A stretch of 8,833 nt of DNA, taken from Gammaproteobacteria bacterium (GTDB lineage: Bacteria; Pseudomonadota; Gammaproteobacteria; Steroidobacterales; Steroidobacteraceae). The stretch covers positions 1 through 8,833 of the forward strand of contig RFTM01000050.1 in NCBI GenBank assembly GCA_009923475.1, written 5' to 3'. Shown here in pieces: positions 5,949 through 8,833 of the stretch. Within the stretch, counting starts at the first letter, position 1, and each line of letters begins with the position of its first letter. The notes under the pieces were generated by a model, which worked only from the letters and a program-made list of their open reading frames with translations, searched no databases and was not told the DNA's origin. Both the position numbers and the translations under genes were made by a program.

Positions 5949-8432
5949 ATGTCGGGGTCTGCCGGCTGGGTGGTGCACAAGTTCGGCGGTTCCAGCGTCG
6001 CGGATGCCGGCTGTTTCCGGCGGGTGGCCGATATCCTCGACGCGCAGCCCGCCGGCCGCCTGGGCGTGGTGCTCTCGGCCTGCAAGGGCGTCACCGATGC
6101 CTTGCTCGCGCTCGTCGACCAGGCGGAGCGCCAGGACGAGGGCTTCCGCGCGGGCCTCGATGCGCTGCGCGCCCGCCATGCCGCCATCACCGCCGAGTTG
6201 CTGACGCCAGATGCCGGTGCCCGCTGGCTCGCGGTGTTCGATCGCGACCGCCAGGACATCGAGGGCATCCTGCAGGCGGTGCGGCTCACGCGTTCCGCCT
6301 CGCGCAACATCCGTGACGTGGTGTCGGGATACGGCGAGATCTGGTCGACCCGCTTGTTCCGCGAATTCTATGCCACGCGGCGCGGACGCCCCGGCGAGGT
6401 GCGTTGGCTGGACGCGCGCGAGGTCGTGGTCGTCGAGTGGGGGCCGCTCGGGCCCATGGTGCAGTGGGACGCTTCCCGTTCCCGCATCCGCGCCGCCGTC
6501 GATGCCGGCTTCGCCGGCACGCTCATCATCACGGGGTTCATCGCCGCCGACGGGCGGGGCGTGCAGACCACGCTCGGGCGCAACGGCAGCGACTTCTCGG
6601 CCTCGATCTTCGGCAGCCTGCTCGATGCGGACGAGATCCACATCTGGACCGACGTCGACGGTGTGCTGTCCGCCGATCCCCGACGCGTCCCCGACGCGCA
6701 GGTCATCGACTCGTTGTCCTACAACGAGGCGATGGAGCTCGCGTACTTCGGCGCCAAGGTGATCCATCCGCAGACCATGGCGCCGGCCGTGGGCCGCGGC
6801 ATCCCGATCTGGATCCGCAACACCTTCGCGCCGGGCAATCCGGCGACCCTCATCTGCGCGGAACCGAAGTCGTCGCTGCCCGTGAAGGGCATCACGAGCA
6901 TCGAGGACATCGCGCTCGTCAACCTCGAGGGCGCCGGCATGATCGGCGTGCCCGGCACGGCCAACCGGCTGTTCGGTGCGCTGCGCGAGGAGGGCATCTC
7001 CGTGGTGCTCATCTCGCAGGGCAGCTCGGAGCACTCGATCTGCTGCGCCATCCCGCGCGCCCAGTCCGAGCGCGCGGCGGCGGTGCTGCGCGCGGCGTTC
7101 GCGCGCGAGCTCGCGGACGGGCAGATCCATGCGGTCGAGGTCGACCCCGACCTCGCGATCCTCGCGGTGGTGGGCGACGGCATGGCGGGGCTGCCGGGCG
7201 TCGCGGCCAAGCTCTTCTCGGCCCTCGGCGCGGCATCCGTCAACGTCCGCGCCATCGCGCAGGGCGCTTCCGAGCGGAACATCTCGGTGGTGGTGCCCGC
7301 CAAGGCGGTGACGCGCGCGCTGCGCGCGGTCCACGCCAGCTTCTACCTGTCGTCGCACACGGTCTCGGTGGGCATCATCGGGCCGGGCACGGTCGGTCGC
7401 GTGCTGCTCGAGCAGATCGCGTCCCAGGCCGAGCGCTTGCGCCGCGACTTCAAGCTCGACCTGCGCGTGCGCGGCCTGCTCACCTCCAAGCGCATGCTGC
7501 TCGAGGAGCGCGGCATCGACCTCGGTCGCTGGCAGGCGTCGCTGGAGTCCGCCGACGCGAAGCCGGACATCGGGCGTTTCGTCTCCCATGTGGCGGCGGA
7601 TTACCTGCCGCACCGCGTGATCATCGATTGCACCGCGAGCGGCGAGGTGGCCCGCCATTACGCGGCCTGGCTCGCGGCGGGCATCCACGTCGTCACGCCC
7701 AACAAGAAGGCCAACAGCGCCCCGCTCGCCGAGTACCGGGCGCTGCACGAGGCGCGCCGCGCCGGCGGCAGCCACTACCTCTACGAGGCGACCGTGGGCG
7801 CCGGCTTGCCCGTGGTCGGCACGCTGCGCGACCTGCGCGAGACCGGCGACGAGATCATCGCCATCGAGGGCATCTTCTCGGGCACGCTCGCCTACCTCTT
7901 CAACATCTACGACGGCAGCCGCGCGTTCAGCGACATCGTCCGCGAGGCGAAGCAGCGCGGCTACACCGAACCCGACCCGCGCGACGACCTCTCCGGCATG
8001 GACGTCGCGCGCAAGCTGATCATCCTCGGCCGCGAGATGGGTCTCGGGCTCGAGATGTCCGACGTCGAGGTCGAGAGCCTCGTCCCGGCAGGCCTCGAGC
8101 AGGGCGGCATCGACGACTTCCTCGCCCGTCTGCCCGCACACGACGCGGCGATGCGGGAACGCTTCGAGGCGGCCCGCGCGCGCGGCAAGGTGCTGCGCTA
8201 CGTCGGCCGCCTGACCGCGGACGGCAAGGCGACGGTGGGCGTGCGCGAGTTCGACGCGCAGCACGCCTTCGCCAACATCGCGCTCACCGACAACATCGTC
8301 CGCTTCGCCACCCACCGCTACAGCAACAACCCGCTGATCGTGCAGGGACCGGGCGCCGGGCCCGAGGTCACGGCCGGCGGCATATTCGCCGACCTGCTCC
8401 GCTTGTCGGCCTACCTCGGAGCAAGACTGTGA
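5949..8432 (+). CDS. thrA: Bifunctional aspartokinase / homoserine dehydrogenase I
   Basis: 827 aa, close to E. coli ThrA (820 aa). The kinase half phosphorylates aspartate; the dehydrogenase half reduces aspartate semialdehyde to homoserine with NAD(P)H. Kinase motifs are KFGGSS at 11-16, TLGRNGSDFSA at 208-218, WTDVDGVLSADPRRV at 233-247 and YFGAKVIHPQT at 266-276. Two ACT-like regulatory domains follow, at about 315-390 and 400-465, including the NxxGAGMIGVPGTANRLF type signature at 325-342; they imply feedback control, by analogy threonine. The dehydrogenase half starts near 470 with the Rossmann motif GIIGPGTVG (475-483), then TPNKKAN (583-589), the YEATVGAGLP segment (612-621), and GYTEPDPRDDLSGMDVARK (671-689), which holds the substrate-binding and catalytic acidic and Lys residues. 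All key motifs are intact. The ATG at 5949 gives the normal N-terminus. The stop overlaps thrB as GTGA, so the two are co-translated. Confidence 0.97.
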   Translation: MSGSAGWVVHKFGGSSVADAGCFRRVADILDAQPAGRLGVVLSACKGVTDALLALVDQAERQDEGFRAGLDALRARHAAITAELLTPDAGARWLAVFDRDRQDIEGILQAVRLTRSASRNIRDVVSGYGEIWSTRLFREFYATRRGRPGEVRWLDAREVVVVEWGPLGPMVQWDASRSRIRAAVDAGFAGTLIITGFIAADGRGVQTTLGRNGSDFSASIFGSLLDADEIHIWTDVDGVLSADPRRVPDAQVIDSLSYNEAMELAYFGAKVIHPQTMAPAVGRGIPIWIRNTFAPGNPATLICAEPKSSLPVKGITSIEDIALVNLEGAGMIGVPGTANRLFGALREEGISVVLISQGSSEHSICCAIPRAQSERAAAVLRAAFARELADGQIHAVEVDPDLAILAVVGDGMAGLPGVAAKLFSALGAASVNVRAIAQGASERNISVVVPAKAVTRALRAVHASFYLSSHTVSVGIIGPGTVGRVLLEQIASQAERLRRDFKLDLRVRGLLTSKRMLLEERGIDLGRWQASLESADAKPDIGRFVSHVAADYLPHRVIIDCTASGEVARHYAAWLAAGIHVVTPNKKANSAPLAEYRALHEARRAGGSHYLYEATVGAGLPVVGTLRDLRETGDEIIAIEGIFSGTLAYLFNIYDGSRAFSDIVREAKQRGYTEPDPRDDLSGMDVARKLIILGREMGLGLEMSDVEVESLVPAGLEQGGIDDFLARLPAHDAAMRERFEAARARGKVLRYVGRLTADGKATVGVREFDAQHAFANIALTDNIVRFATHRYSNNPLIVQGPGAGPEVTAGGIFADLLRLSAYLGARL
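8418..8421 (+). promoter_or_regulatory. Ribosome binding site of thrB
   Basis: GGAG inside the last codons of thrA, seven bases before the GTG at 8429. It supports the GTG that overlaps the thrA stop as the true thrB start. Confidence 0.6.
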
Positions 8433-8833
8433 CCCGCAGCACCGCCACCGCCTTCGCGCCGGCCTCGGTCGGCAACGTCGGCATCGGCTTCGACATCCTC
8501 GGCTTCGCGGTGGACGCGCTCGGCGACAGGGTCTCCGTCGCGCGCTCGGCGCAGCCCGGCGTGCGCATCCTCTCGATCACGGGAGTCCCCGAAGAGCTGC
8601 CCCTCGAACCCGAGCGCAACACGGCCGGCCGCTCGCTGATGGCGCTCAATGTGGCGGTGCGCCCCGACTTCGGCTTCGAGATGCGCATCGAGAAGGGCAT
8701 ACCGCTCGGCTCGGGCCTCGGTGGTTCGGCGGCCTCGGCCGTCGCCGCCGTGGTCGCCGCCAACGCGCTGCTCGACCGGCCCTTCGAGAAGATCGAGCTG
8801 CTCAAGTTCGCGATGCAGGGCGAGGCCGTGGCG
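8429..8833 (+). CDS. thrB: Homoserine kinase, 5' part (runs off window)
   Basis: The first 135 codons of a GHMP-family kinase of about 310 aa, open to the window end. It phosphorylates homoserine with ATP, the step after ThrA in threonine synthesis. The substrate-binding motif PASVGNVGIGFDILGFAVD is at 11-29. The ATP-binding GHMP loop IPLGSGLGGSAASAVAA is at about 91-107, in the PxxxGLGxSAA form. The GTG start overlaps the thrA TGA by four bases and has its own GGAG site, indicating coupled translation. A threonine synthase gene (thrC) would be expected beyond the window, by analogy with thrABC operons. Composition matches thrA; nothing is unusual. Confidence 0.95.
   Translation, partial: MTRSTATAFAPASVGNVGIGFDILGFAVDALGDRVSVARSAQPGVRILSITGVPEELPLEPERNTAGRSLMALNVAVRPDFGFEMRIEKGIPLGSGLGGSAASAVAAVVAANALLDRPFEKIELLKFAMQGEAVA

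Noticed and set aside
4991..6316. A 441-codon plus-strand frame spanning the transporter, the intergenic gap and the thrA start
   Set aside because: It crosses a promoter region and two genes in other frames and has a Gly/Arg/His-rich shadow composition.
5421..8315. A 964-codon open frame on the minus strand opposite thrA
   Set aside because: It runs antisense to an unmistakable thrA, is rich in Arg, Ala, His and Asp with no recognisable domain, and also crosses the transporter gene. Such frames are expected at this GC content.

Overview
The window is very GC-rich (about 70% by eye), with G or C at nearly every third codon position, and it is gene-dense. A fused aspartokinase/homoserine dehydrogenase (ThrA type) is followed by a 4-base-overlapping homoserine kinase. 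That arrangement is the gammaproteobacterial thrABC pattern, so a high-GC gammaproteobacterium (Xanthomonadales/Nevskiales-like) is the best guess. This is inferred from gene type and composition, not from a marker gene.

Layout. Five genes run leftward from about 5821 to beyond base 1. In transcription order they are a TSUP (TauE/SafE) membrane transporter, a double-hotdog MaoC-type hydratase of the mesaconyl-CoA hydratase / methylmalyl-CoA dehydratase type, an MmgE/PrpD family protein, a PaaK-like adenylate-forming CoA ligase, and an amidase-signature enzyme cut off by the window edge. Junctions are a 4-base GTGA overlap, a 4-base gap, a 4-base ATGA overlap and a 10-base gap, so this is almost certainly one operon. 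A 127-base intergenic region (5822-5948) separates it from two rightward genes, thrA (complete) and thrB (5' part only).

Function. The rightward pair is primary metabolism: aspartate to aspartyl phosphate, the later reduction of aspartate semialdehyde to homoserine, and its phosphorylation on the way to threonine. The leftward operon looks like an accessory catabolic module for an organic acid that may arrive as an amide. A plausible order is uptake or export of an anion (TSUP), hydrolysis of an amide (amidase), CoA activation of the acid (PaaK-like), and hydration/dehydration steps (MaoC-type and PrpD-type). The substrate cannot be read from the sequence, and I know of no named pathway with exactly this gene set. 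It is the part of the window most worth following up.

I see no tRNA, rRNA, CRISPR array, insertion sequence, phage gene or strong terminator. Very long open frames opposite the real genes are by-products of the GC content.
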